From the NCBI GenBank assembly GCA_030762895.1, contig CM061064.1, forward strand, positions 236,994,586-237,058,585: a stretch of 64,000 nt of DNA, in the 5' to 3' direction. Under the pieces are notes generated by a model. The model saw only the letters and a program-made list of their open reading frames with translations. It was not told where the DNA came from and ran no database searches. This stretch comes from Sophora flavescens. Taxonomy: Eukaryota > Streptophyta > Magnoliopsida > Fabales > Fabaceae. The position numbers and the translations under genes were made by a program. Positions 1 through 10,653 of this stretch are shown here, piece by piece. Numbering within the stretch: the first letter of the stretch is position 1; every line of letters starts with the position of its first letter.

Positions 1-208
1 CTAGTAAATAGAACACTTACAAAATACTGAAGAAGATGGCAAATATGAAGGAAGCATCTTAATTAAAATTATTTAAGAAAATTCAGAAAGAAGATCTAGA
101 TTTAGTAGAAACTGCAAATATGGTAGGAAAGAAAGAAAAATTCATGAACATATTAAAGAAGTTCAAACAAAAAGAAAATATAATTTATTATGGAAAAATA
201 ATGAATGA

Positions 209-904
209 ATCACCATAGATATATTAGAAACTCAAGGAAATACAAGTATTAAGTTAATAAGCAAAAATATATATATTTCGGAATTAAAAAGAAATATAAA
301 GAGCCAAGAACACAGAAGAAAATTAGGATATATCCATATAGGAGCAGTACAAGTTCTAATCAAAGTAATTTTCCAAGAAGGAATAAATTCACCAATTGAA
401 TTAGTTCTAAAAGATAATAGAATAAATTATCTAAAGGATAAAATACTAGGAGTAATAGAAGGAAATTTAGTGTATGTAAAATTAAAATTTGAAATCAAAC
501 CAAATATAGGAATTCCATTAAATACTCAAAGATTAAATCAAGCATTAACCCTCGAACATAAATTTTTAAGAGAAAACCTAATGAAACCAGGAGATAAAAT
601 ATTTTCAATAACATACTGTGTAAATTATGCATTAACAAATTCACATCACAGTATTACTTTCAGAAATAATGATCGAATAGACATTCCGAGATTATTTGAA
701 GACATAGGAAAAATGTATTATCCAAAGAAAAATGAAATAACAGAATTAGGAACTTTTATATGTAGACAAAAAATTCTCGAAATAGAATCAATTCCAAGAC
801 CAATTATTCTTCCAGAACAAAAAAGAACAAATGAAGAAAATGATATTATTAAATTATCTAACCAAGTAAAATATTTAACCTTATATTTAAAAAATAAAAT
901 ATGA
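209..904 (+). pseudogene. caulimovirid-like movement-protein remnant (endogenous pararetrovirus)
   Basis: An open frame runs from just after a TGA at 206-208 to the TGA at 902-904; the frame upstream (1-208) continues the same composition but is broken by stops, so the 5' part is decayed. The translation reads like the 30K-type movement protein of Caulimoviridae: a 'GYIHIGAVQVLIK' stretch near residue 35, then 'NTQRLNQALTLEHKF' and a C-terminal 'NQVKYLTLYL' helix. In living relatives such proteins move genomes through plasmodesmata. Here no reverse transcriptase or capsid core follows, so this is a fossil fragment and not a virus. There is no convincing ATG start. The family call rests on pattern recognition only; a decayed plant retroelement with a 30K-like gene is the alternative. 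Confidence 0.6.
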
Positions 905-1107
905 GCAATAAAGAAGAATTAAAATGATTTATTGAAGAAATTAAACTAAAGAAAGATAGAACTAAAATAGATATTGGAGATCTTACAAGAGCTTTAGATT
1001 ACTATCTAAGTAGAGATCCAGAAAATAGAAATAGAAAATTAATTGAAAAACTAATAATAAGAAAAGAAAAGGAATTAATTGATTTAGAAAATAAAGAAAC
1101 AATTTAG
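901..1107 (+). pseudogene. small ORF overlapping the movement-protein stop (ATGA), one internal stop
   Basis: The ATG at 901 overlaps the TGA at 902-904, an arrangement typical of coupled translation in compact plant pararetrovirus genomes. The frame has a TGA at 925-927 and then stays open to the TAG at 1105-1107. The product is very charged, Lys/Glu-rich and predicted helical, with no domain I recognise. It is presumably a second viral-type ORF of the same fossil. From 1108 to 1241 there is only AT-rich sequence with short frames. Confidence 0.4.
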
Positions 1108-1241
1108 AAAAGGAATGAAAAATATAGTGGACTATATAAGGAACAAATGGAATCTTGAATCCTCAAGTTCCTCTTCAAAACCAACTAATTATTTTAGAAT
1201 ATAAGCTCCATTTTTTGAAGAAGTGATAGTGATTAAAATAA

Positions 1242-1460
1242 ATGGACTTTGATGAACAAACAAATAACGAAATAATAAGTGCATTACAATTAAATCTTTC
1301 AATTGATTGTAAACGAATTATAATAGAAAAGATAAAAGAACAATTTAGACAGGAAGAATTGTACTTACATAACATAGAATTAAATATTGAATTTGAATAT
1401 TTAGAAGAAATGAAATTTATTGAAGAACATAGATATTCTGATGATGAATACTGGTATTGA
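1242..1460 (+). CDS. 72-aa acidic ORF, first of two tandem paralogous modules
   Basis: ATG to TGA, 72 codons. It is rich in Glu, Ile, Leu and Lys. The core 'CKRIIIEKIKEQFRQEELYL' followed by 'NIE..IEFEYLEE' recurs in the next ORF with the same spacing. I do not recognise a family. It lies downstream of the pararetrovirus-like movement-protein frame and shares its codon bias (A/T third positions), so it is probably part of the same integrated element. Whether it is expressed cannot be judged; no promoter is evident. Confidence 0.35.
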   Translation: MDFDEQTNNEIISALQLNLSIDCKRIIIEKIKEQFRQEELYLHNIELNIEFEYLEEMKFIEEHRYSDDEYWY

Positions 1461-1675
1461 GAATAATTGATAAAGAAATATTAAATATATTATTAATGAA
1501 TCTACCAAAATATTGTAAACAAATAATAAATAATAAATTAAAGAATCAATATAAACATGAAGAATTATATCTAAAAAATATACAACAAAGAATACAATGG
1601 GAATATGAAAATGAAGTATATAGTTATCCTGATTATTATTTTGAATTATGTAGCGATCCAAAATATTATTTATAG
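1457..1675 (+). CDS. 72-aa ORF, second tandem module paralogous to 1242-1460
   Basis: The open frame overlaps the end of the preceding ORF by 4 bases and has no ATG at its beginning (first usable codon TTG at 1457). 'CKQIINNKLKNQYKHEELYL' followed by 'NIQQRIQWEYENE' aligns with the same region of the upstream ORF, with matching CK.II..K.K.Q...EELYL.NI spacing. Both end in Tyr-rich acidic tails. The pair looks like a tandem duplication, later split by a frameshift, or two overlapping ORFs. Function unknown. Confidence 0.35.
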   Translation: MRIIDKEILNILLMNLPKYCKQIINNKLKNQYKHEELYLKNIQQRIQWEYENEVYSYPDYYFELCSDPKYYL

Positions 1676-1862
1676 GAATTTGAATTATATAATGATTCTA
1701 ATTTTTACATAGATGGAAATAAGATTTGGAATTAATTGAAATGCAACCCTTAGAAATGAATAATACAAAAATTTCAAAAATTAATATGGTGGTACCGATT
1801 TGGTATTAGAGCTAAGTGAAATGGATAATCCAAATATTGAAAAGTTTGTATATTGATTAATC

Positions 1863-2021
1863 ATGTTAGATTTAACTAGTCAAAGCAATTTAAAGAATCT
1901 AATACTAGAATTAAAACCTGAAGCCACAGATGTATGTGAAAGACATATGAATTATCATTGTGAATATTGTGATTGTAGAGAATATGATAGAGAAATAGAA
2001 TTAATAAAGTCATATCTCTAA
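1863..2021 (+). CDS. 52-aa Cys-rich small ORF
   Basis: ATG to TAA, 52 codons. The middle contains 'CERHMNYHCEYCDC', four cysteines and two histidines within 14 residues, a pattern that could bind zinc but is not a standard CCHC knuckle. It follows the two tandem modules after about 190 bases of broken frame and has the same AT-rich codon use. No family recognised; it may be only a chance frame. Confidence 0.25.
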   Translation: MLDLTSQSNLKNLILELKPEATDVCERHMNYHCEYCDCREYDREIELIKSYL

Positions 2022-2343
2022 GATAGAATCATGGATAGAACAATAAGAAATATTCTATAAAAAATAAGTAAATAAAAAAATTTAAAATAACGATGGGTAA
2101 AATTTACCCCAAAATTATGGTGGGTACCATAGCACTCACCATAATAATAATCTTTTAGAAGTTTTTAACTATTGCTGTGAAAAAAAAAAGGTTTTTGACT
2201 ATTTGGGAATCATCATGCAAGATAACTTTATCATTTAGAGCGAGGGTTACGTTTTGCAACATAAAATACCCATCGAACTAAAAACACCCACACGAAAGCC
2301 AAAAAATAAATGTGTCTAAGCAACGTTATGTACAATGTTCATT
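2022..2343. other. AT-rich spacer, nothing recognised
   Basis: No coding potential, RNA gene or repeat recognised. The last bases, ATT at 2341-2343, would be the 3-bp target site copy of the CACTA element that begins at 2344. Confidence 0.5.
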
Positions 2344-2659
2344 CACTACAAAAAAAAGGTGATTACCGATGGTCAAAACCTATCGGAAAAAGCCCAAAAG
2401 CCGTCGAAAATGCTGATTTCCGACGGGCTTTCTGACGACCACCCATCCATCGGTACTAGACGCGTACGAAAGGGTTTCCGACGGATCAGACTTGTCCGTC
2501 GGAAATTTCCGATGGAAAAGGCTGTCGGTAACTCCTCACATGGGGGACCCTCATTACCGACGGACAAATTCGTCGGAACGCCTGTTCTGAACTTACCGAT
2601 GGACAAATCCGTCGGAAATCTTCTATGAAGTTACCTACAGCCTTGTCCGTCGGTAATGA

Positions 2660-2986
2660 GGATTTATTTTTTTTATATTAAATTTTTTCAATTTTTTGTT
2701 TTAATTATTAATTATTTTTCAATTAAAATTTAATTTTTTCATTTTAAATATTAATTATTATTTTTTCAAAATATTAAATATTATTATTTTATTTTATTAT
2801 AATTAATTTATTATATTATTAATTTAAAACCAAAATTGAAATTAGAAATAAAATTAAAAAGGCAATTAAATTAAATTAAAATAAAACCATAAATAATCCA
2901 TACATAAAATATTCGTCGAGCTACAAAACACAACTACATCTATAACTATCCTAATAATCAGCACCATAATAACCATCATCGTCGTC
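2660..2986. other. AT-rich 3' part of the CACTA element
   Basis: Almost pure A/T low-complexity sequence between the subterminal repeat cluster and the transposase-like gene. Nothing else recognised. Confidence 0.5.
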
Positions 2987-4645
2987 CTAGCGGGAGGAGT
3001 CCACCGACGTCAGATGACCATCAGGCTGCGGCTCAGAAGACACACCGGCATCATGCGACTGCGATGGTGGATCGGTAGAAGTAGTGAAGGGTTGGCTGGC
3101 ATGGAGGACTCCTTCCAGAGCGTTGCGCCTCTCTGGTGGAAGCAAATCGAGCACATTATTCATCACCGTAGACCATGTCTCTATCTGCTGCTGCATGCAC
3201 TCTACAGCCTGCCTCTACTCCTGCACCTCCTGCCTCAGCTGTCGCACCTCCTCCGTGTCCTATGATCCCGAGGATGTAGGCTTCCGAATGGTCAAGCTCG
3301 ACGTCAACCCCTGAGTGATGGTACAAGCTAGATTCCCAGTACCGTAAATCCACCCCTTCTTCTTCTCGCCAGTCACATCCATCCAAACCTGGGTTTGTTG
3401 TTGCTCAACCTCGGCGAGGTCCAGCTGGGAAGGATTTTAGGCACCAGAGCAGGAGGCAGCCTCAGACGCTACCTGACTAAACCTGGAATTGTTCTCCGCC
3501 CGGGATCAATACATTACAAACATTAAATTATTAAACTATAATAATAACCTATAATCTAAATGTAAAAAAACACTTTAGCTCACCACTGTCTACCTCAACC
3601 TCTCATCAACAAAATCGCCGATGTCCGAGCGAATATGCGTCTCCTCAAAGATTGTAGGGACATCAACGGACTGGGCAAGCTCTCCTGCCTGCAACCGACA
3701 TAGGAAAAAAATCAATTAATGATAAAATAATTTTTTAATAAAAAGATACAGTTTATAAATAAAATTATTTATATATGCATACCATGTTAATGGCATGCTG
3801 CATGTGGCTAATCGAGCCACTGGTGTGCATGCTCCCACCTTTCTCAGAAGCCCGATTCATCTTTGCCTGCTCACACTTAGCCTTGTACTCTGGAGTGTCC
3901 CAGTACGCACATAGCCGGGCCCAAATGTTGGGGCCGATGTAATCCGGATGCTCCCGGCTATCCCTAGCCCCCCGGAGCATGTCCCTAAGTCGAGCAGAAG
4001 CCTTGTCGTCAAATATGACGCATATCTGTGCGGCATTCTTCGGTAACCAGTACACAAAGGCCTATTAACAAAGAAGAAATATTAATAACATTATACAAAA
4101 AAACATATAAAATGCATGAAAAATAAATATAAAATTACAAGAAATAATAAATAACTTACCCCTAATCGTTTGAAGATATGATCCCGCTCCTCCTTCAGGA
4201 TCATCCCCCATGATGGCCAGAAGCGACGAAACTGCACCTTGAGGGCGTAGGTAACATGCTTCGATCCCACTTTCGATGGGATGAAGCTGCAAAATTGGTA
4301 ATTTTATTAATTCAACAATATGACAAGCAACAAATATATACTTATTGAATAGTAATTAAAATAGTCAAATTATAAAAATTAAATTAAAAATGACTTATGA
4401 TCCAGAAACAGAAGTGACCCATGGTCGATCCTCAGGTGCGGGAATCCTGGCCCACTTAGGCATGTCCTCCGCATGGGGTAGTGTGGGTCGGGGATGGTGT
4501 AGTATGGGTAAGGGATGGTGTAATATGGGTCGATGAGGGTGTAGAATAGGTGGGGGGGTATAGAATGGGCGGGGGAGGCTCCTATATGTGCCACCGGGGT
4601 GGGTGCGGAGGGTGCTGAGTGACCTCTAGCAAAACGGGCAAGCAC
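2987..4645 (-). pseudogene. Ptta/En/Spm-type CACTA protein, decayed multi-exon gene
   Basis: Exon-like pieces on the minus strand, in order: 4645-4379 (Pro/Tyr-rich N-terminus), about 4292-4160 (frame with 'VGSKHVTYALKVQFRRFWPS' ending at a GTAAG donor), 4062-3780 ('ICVIFDDKASARLRDMLRGA', 'NIWARLCAYWDTPEYKAKCE'), about 3690-3595 ('EETHIRSDIGDFVDERLR'), and 3480-2987 with a coiled, Gln-rich tail. The W..Y..T..YK.KCEQAK.NR block followed by a tail with 'GRxYGTG'-like 'GWIYGTGNLA' is typical of the plant transposase Ptta/En/Spm family (PF03004). Several in-frame stops occur in the last exon. In En/Spm the analogous protein (TNPA) binds subterminal repeats. No TNPD/TNP2 catalytic protein is present here. 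Confidence 0.7.
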
Positions 4646-4651
4646 CTAGGA

Positions 4652-5492
4652 TGTGATCAAGGATTGATCACTGAGAATCTTAGGATCTTCTTTGATCTAA
4701 TTGATTCAAAATTTGAGATCAAACACAATTCAAGCACAATTGATATGAGACTTGATCTTCAAGTGAAGAATCAAGAGAAAACAAAAGGAGTAGAAGAGAA
4801 GAACAATTGATATATGACTAGAAAGTAAATTGCAAGAATTAAAGAACAAAAGTAGAAAATGGAATAAGAAGAAGATGAAGGGGAATGCGCCACAATTGCA
4901 TTCTTCTTGGAAAAGAAGATTGAAATTGATAAGCCAAAGGAGGATTCACTACTTGAATATGAAAATTCAAGATAAGAATCAATGGTTCAAATCTTCAACC
5001 AAGAAAAGGAGAACTCTCAACTCTCTCTAGAATCTCAAGTGTCAAAAACTTATCAAATGAATTCAAACTTGCAAAATGAGTTACATGAAGCCTATTTATA
5101 GATGAGGCAAAGTGCTCATCCCCTCCTATTACCAAATTAGTGCCTCCCTTCATCAATTCCCAAGTGTGGGCTTTGATTTGGGCCTAATGTTTCCTACTCC
5201 TATGCCATGTTGACCTAATGGCCCAATAGGCCCAAATCCTAAACTATTCCTAAGTGCTTTTTGAATAAGCACTTTTATTACATGGACTCTACTCTATACA
5301 AGGGTCATAATCCCTACCTTTATTACATGAACTCTACTCTACTCTATACAAAGGTCCTAGGCCATATCCCTAACTAGGTATATTGGACTCTTCTTTAGAG
5401 TATTTTGGACACTTCTTAGCCTTGACCTTGTCATGGGTCCATGTGAGTCTTCAATGCTTGGACCTTTGCTTTGTGAATCCATGTCCATATCA
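4652..5492 (-). repeat. possible gypsy LTR (minus orientation)
   Basis: The segment starts with TG and ends with CA. Read on the minus strand it has a TATA-like CTATAAATAGG (5091-5101 on the plus strand). It is preceded on its 5' side by an A/G-rich tract (plus strand 5493-5510, TCCTCTCTTTCTTGATGA), as expected for a polypurine tract. The short frame at 5493-5520 reads DSRTNFIKKER, like the Leu/Ser-Arg-Thr-Asn tails of some gypsy polyproteins. No second LTR or TSD was found, so the borders are tentative. Confidence 0.35.
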
Positions 5493-5559
5493 TCCTCTCT
5501 TTCTTGATGAAATTCGTCCTTGAATCTTTAATCCTACATTAAAAGAAGATGTTTAGGTT

Positions 5560-7536
5560 TATTATTTTATAAAGTTCCTAAAATAAAAAGTTTTTGGGAA
5601 GGAAATTCCCTTATTTGGGAAGGCAACTCCCTTATTATTGTGGTAATTTGCAACCCATCCTTACGGGTCAAAAACCACCCTTTTGAAAACAAGTTTTGCC
5701 AGCAACCCTTTCAAATAGTTTTCATAAGTTGTAATCTCTTGAAGGTTGTTTGGTAATGTTTTTCCATTATTGAGAGGAACAGTTGGAAAGATATTTAATA
5801 TGTGTTTTAGGTTTCTCAATGAATGGTAACCTTGACGATTGTGCATTAGTTTGCTTTTAATTTGAAAAATAGGTTCAATGCACATAGGTAAGGTAGAAGT
5901 ATTAGTAGGCAAGCAAACCTCTTTATGTTTAAAATTATTTATTGGTTGCCATACTAAGAAAACTTTCTTTACTTCACTTTTAACCTTATCAATATACACA
6001 CCTTTAGCACTTACATTTCTGCCCCATATTTTACAATATTTACAAAAAGGTCATTGGTTAGTAAAAAACTGATATCTTTTTTATGTATAAGTCCAAATAA
6101 CATCAAACCAATTTCTATGGTATTATATCATTAAGGAATACAATCAGAACACATAAAAATATAATTTGCAGAACAGTCCCTGGAATTCTCAGAATTTGCA
6201 TTTTATTCCTTATATCTTCTCAAAAAGTCATAACTTTCAATAAAATCAACCAATTCAATTCAAACCAATTTAGGATCTTTAAAATAGGATAAGCCAGTTA
6301 TTTAAAATAGGACAAGGCAGTGTATACTGCCCTAAAGAGAGTTTTTCAAACTTAGTGATTTTTCTTGGTTTTGGTACTCTTTAAAAATTTGAAATACTCA
6401 TAAGATTCCATGACTTTAATCATTAAGCTTTTCATTACTATTTTTCTCATCATGGCCGAACCCATGACTAACACAATTGAAGATTTTCTCTTCATAAATC
6501 AATCACAAAACATCATACATGTTCATGTATTGAAGCACTAAATCATGGCATGATTATTTAGCATATTCCACATATTTTCTTTCAATGATCATGTAAGCAT
6601 ACTAACAATTTCCTTTTATCTATCATGCATCAAATAACCATATACATCATTTATCATTATCACACCACAATCACAACAAAATCATGATACAAAGTCCCCA
6701 TAGAGGATCACATAGACATAAACACTTAACCCCACACTTAGGGTTTCAAACCAACACAGAAACATATTAAACCACATATATATCTACTTTAATGTAGGAT
6801 AGTGGTAATCTCCCCCAAGTCTCTTGTAGATCACTAAAAATCAAGCAAAGGTTGGTTGTTTTCCTAGATGTGCTCACGGTTATGTGTCCAAAACCTAGAC
6901 AAAAGTCAACAACAAATTACAAGGTTGATACACAAGGTTCTAGTTATGAGGATTGAGCATAGAAATGTCAAGAAATCCTTACTAAAATCAAGTAAGATGA
7001 TGATCAAGTGATGGATAGTCCTAGGCTTAGAAAAAACCCATTCTTGTTGAAGACTCAAAAAGAATTTTTGTGTGAGATGACAAGGCTTAGAATGTTAAGA
7101 GGATTAGGGATATGATCTTTGTTTTTCAAACAAGCAAGTGGATCATGGATTTTTGGTGATGGCTGAATTGGTGTATAAGAACAAAGGAAATATTTTGTGT
7201 CATGAAACAAGATGATGAGTTGAAAATGGAATGAAGATGAAGAGACTAGGGGCTGGACGAAATTGAGAGGGAGAGGAAGAAAGAACTTTGGGTTAGGAAG
7301 ATGAAGAAGTGAACAAGAACTTAAGAGTTTCAATGGAAGCTTAAGTGATGAACTTAGAGTTTTTGGTGTAGGAAATGTGAAGAAAAATGAAAGAAGTGTT
7401 GGCTAGAAGTGGGAGGGCAGCCGTGTATAATGTGGTCAAGTGAGGAGAAGATTTGATTGTTAATGGTAAATGAGAACCTTAGTGAAAGATGACCAAAGCT
7501 TGGTTAGGTTAAGTTATAAAATACCATATTATAACC
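5560..7536 (-). repeat. chromoviral (Tekay-like) LTR, left part, split by the Sirevirus-like insertion
   Basis: Non-coding AT-rich DNA. It is continuous in character with 16490-16877 on the far side of the Sirevirus-like element, which leads directly into a minus-strand chromodomain pol remnant. So this is the 3' LTR side of that gypsy element. It resembles the 33132-43847 solo LTR in layout (long AT-rich LTR, segments such as 'GGCCGAACC'). The left border is uncertain; no clear TG start. An ORF at 5661-5999 (minus) has no recognisable product. Confidence 0.4.
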
Positions 7537-8860
7537 TGTGGATATATGCTTTGATAGGTATTTTTGTTTTGATGATGAGCAAAAGGGAAAGTTCAAGTCC
7601 AAGGACCAACACGCAAATTCAAGTCTAAAGGACCAAATTTCAAAAAGCGTGAAAAGGACCGACAAACAAATACGGGGTTAAAAGGGAAATTTGTTTTACT
7701 GTATTGTTTGTTTTAGATTAAATGTAAATGGGTGTGTGTCTCTCAAAGGTAAAATAAATCACACACACACACACAAAAATCTGTTTTAGAAAAAGGTCTT
7801 CGAAATAAATTTTACTGTATCTTTTTCAGACCTTTAAAGATTTTCAAAAACCAATTTACAAGGAGAATAATCGATTATGATAATCGATTATGCAGCTCAT
7901 AATTATTCTTAAATGAGTTTTAAATAACAGAGCTGTTGGGTTTTTGAAATTCGAAATTCAAAGTGTGACAATCGATTATGGTAATCAATTATGGCTATTT
8001 TCAACACGTTTTAAACTCAGCTTTCAGATGGCTTAGTTATGCTTTAATAGAGATTTGATTCTATCTTAGTCGTTGAGTTTAAAATTCAAATTATAATCGA
8101 TTATGGCTTTGCAAAAATTGATTATTGCTTTTCAGATCAAAAGTCAGAGGCTTCATTATCGATTAAGATAATCGATTATGCTATTTTGATTCAGTCCGAG
8201 CTTTCAAACATAGACCAAGTAATCGATTACTCTAATTGATTATGACCTTACTGTTTCAAAATGCGCCTTTTGATTTTGCCTAAAATAATCGATTATGCTT
8301 TTTAAATAATCGATTATGGCTCGAGAAAAATGAGTTTTCAAGAGTTTTGATCTAAGTTTCAAAGCTATATTATAAGGTTCATTTTCAGAGAAAACATAGA
8401 GAACATAACACGAAATTGAGCTATCATTCTCTGACTTTTTACTCTTGAAATCATTCTCTCTATTTCTCTCATTTTCTCTTACACTTGCATATTCTATATT
8501 TGAGAGAGACATACACACCATATAGGTGATTGTTGTATCGCTTCAATTTGTTTCATATCTACACTTGTGAGTGCTTTCTGATTGTAATCCTTTTCTGAAT
8601 TCTTGTGAGTCGTTATCTCACGTTTTGAGACTCTATCACTGGGGGATAGTATGTCCCTGGTCTGTGAGGAGTTCTCGTTGTTGTAAAGGTTCTAGCTGCG
8701 CCTATTTAAAATCTAGGGATTGAGTGAAATCCCTTGGTGATGTTGCCTTGGAGACTGGACGTAGACCACATGGGTAGTCTTTGGCAATCTTTGCCAAAGT
8801 TTTTGAAAAACACAATCCCCCCCCCCCCCCCCCCCCCACGCTTGGAGTCACTTGTCAACA
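7537..8860 (+). repeat. 5' LTR of the Sirevirus-like element
   Basis: TG...CA, about 1.32 kb. It contains a CA microsatellite near 7760 and many copies of the near-palindrome ATAATCGATTAT from 7867 to 8320. Compared with the 3' LTR it lacks roughly 105 bp between 'GTAGTCTTTGGCAATCTT' and 'TTTGCCAAAG' near 8790 and lacks the 786-bp duplication. A run of about 21 C (8817-8837) precedes the LTR end. Confidence 0.85.
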
Positions 8861-8862
8861 AG

Positions 8863-8874
8863 TGGTATCAAAGC
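8863..8874 (+). other. primer binding site (initiator tRNA-Met type)
   Basis: TGGTATCAAAGC, two bases after the 5' LTR end. The common copia PBS is TGGTATCAGAGC; one substitution is seen. It primes minus-strand DNA synthesis in functional elements. Confidence 0.85.
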
Positions 8875-8914
8875 TTAACTCTTGGATATAAAGGACGATA
8901 CTGTCTCAAGAAGA

Positions 8915-10640
8915 ATGATGACTTCAAACAGTTTTTGTAACGAGAGTTCTTCTGTAAACAGACCTCCATCTTTCAGTGGTGAATGGTATGGTTACTAGAA
9001 AGAAAGAATGAAAATATTTTTAGAAGGTTTTGATATTGATATTTGGGATGCTGTGGAAAATAGTCCATTTGTCCCCAAGCAAGAAGTTGATGGTGCTTCG
9101 GTGGATAAACCGAGAAATCTCTGGACCGAGTAAGATAAGAAAAAGCTCCAACACAATTTGAAAGCTAGGAACATCATCACTTCAGCTTCAAGCTACGATG
9201 AGTTCTATAGGGTCTCAAATTGTGCAACCGCTAAGGAGATGTGGGACACCCTTCAATTGACCCATGAAGGTACTACCGAGGTCAAAAGGGCTAGGATGAA
9301 CACAATGACCCATCAGTATGAGCTATTTAGGATGAAACAGGGTGAAAGCATACAAGATATGCAAAAACGTCTCACTCATATAATTAATCATCTTAGGGCT
9401 CCTGGAAAAATGTTTTCAAATGAAGATTTAATAAATAAAATTCTTAGATGTCTAAATAGAAGTTGGCAGCCCAAAGTAACTGCTATTTATGAGTCAAGGG
9501 ATTTGTCTCCTGTCTTTGGCGACTTTGTTTAGTAAATTGTAGGAACATGAACTAGAGCTGAATCGCCTCACTGAAAGTGAAGAAAATGACAAGAAAAAGA
9601 AAGGGTTTGCCCTTAAGGTAAGTATGAATGAATCCATTGAGGAAGATGGCAAATTTGATGAGTTCGAAGAACTTGATGATGGAGATGAAAACATGAGCTT
9701 GATGGTCCGATCGAAAATTCAAAAGTTTCCTAAGGAACAAAGGGAGAGCTCGTCAAAGCTCCACTCCTCAAAAGAAAGGTGAAGAAGAAACTAACTCCTA
9801 TACTCCAATATGCTTCAACTGCAAAAAGAAAGGCCACATTCGTCCCGAGTGTCCTCTAGTTCCAAAGAAAAATGAAAGAACGGAAAAGAGGCCACAAAAG
9901 GATAAGAGAGGAAGAAAGGCCTACATCGCATGGGAGGACAATGACACGGATTACACTGATGAGTCAGAGGACGAAGGAGCTAATCTTTGTCTCATGGTCA
10001 ATCATGAGGATGACGATGATGAGGTAATGTATGATGAAACTATTTTTGATTTATCTTATAATGAATTACTTGTTGCTTGTGAAGAATTAAATGATGAAAC
10101 CACACGTCTTAGAAAAACAATTTCTTCATAAAAAAAATCATTTCTAGTCTTGAATTGAAAATTGAGTATTTGAATAAAGAAATGGAAGAAATCAAAGAAA
10201 AACAAGTTTTATTGAATAACACTTCATTGTGCTTGCCATGTGAAAACAAAAATAATGAAGTTTCAAGTTGTAGTGAATGCAAGGTTTTGAAAGTGAAAAT
10301 TAAAGATTTATATGATACACTTGCTAAATTCACTAGTGGAAGGGACAACCTAAATATCTTGCTAGGTAATCAAAAAGGAACCTATGATAAAGCCGGTTTG
10401 GGTTATCACCCTAAGTTGCATGAAAAATCTTTTAAAAGGTTCTTTAGCCCAACAAACACATCTAGTAGTCCTTTTGTAACATGTTTTTATTGTGGTGGAA
10501 AAGGACATACTGCCTCTATTTGTAATGCTAGAAAGAACAAGAATGTGAAGGGAAAGAAAGTATGGGTACAAAAGGGAAATATGCCCAAGACTAACTCTCA
10601 TGGACCCAACATGATTTGGATACCAAAAGTTAAAACCTGA
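8915..10640 (+). pseudogene. gag of the Sirevirus-like element
   Basis: The gag frame can be followed from the ATG at 8915 ('NRPPSFSGEWYGY'), broken by TAG near 8995 and TAA near 9129. It continues through 9158-9532, a UBN2/copia gag block ('ATAKEMWDTLQLTHEGTTEV', 'MTHQYELFRMKQGESIQDM'). A frameshift near 9520 leads into an acidic linker, then a CCHC knuckle near 9810-9860 (CFNCKKKGHIRPEC). After another break, 10155-10640 carries a coiled-coil-like part and a second knuckle (CFYCGGKGHTASIC). Gag would form the virus-like particle and bind RNA. The long gag with two knuckles fits Sireviruses. Clearly non-functional. Confidence 0.8.
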
Positions 10641-10653
10641 ATATGTTTTGTAG

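Larger units (their letters stand above)
2344..4645 (-). mobile_element. CACTA (En/Spm-like) transposon, one end plus transposase gene; other end not found
   Basis: It begins with the terminal motif CACTACAAAAAAAAGG at 2344. Subterminal motifs follow from 2360 to 2660, in both orientations, around CCGACGG / CCGTCGG (for example TTACCGACGGACAAATTCGT). Such clusters bind the transposase in CACTA elements. A decayed transposase-like gene lies inside on the minus strand (2987-4645), so 2344 is the element's 3' end. The matching end with its TSD is not visible; the element seems cut near 4640-4650 where unrelated LTR-like DNA starts. Confidence 0.75.

Noticed and set aside
2335..2628. ORFs on both strands over the CACTA terminus (97 and 77 codons)
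   Set aside because: They translate the subterminal CCGACGG repeats and have no protein features.
5661..5999. 112-codon minus-strand ORF
   Set aside because: No recognisable domain, and it lies in a decayed LTR-like region.
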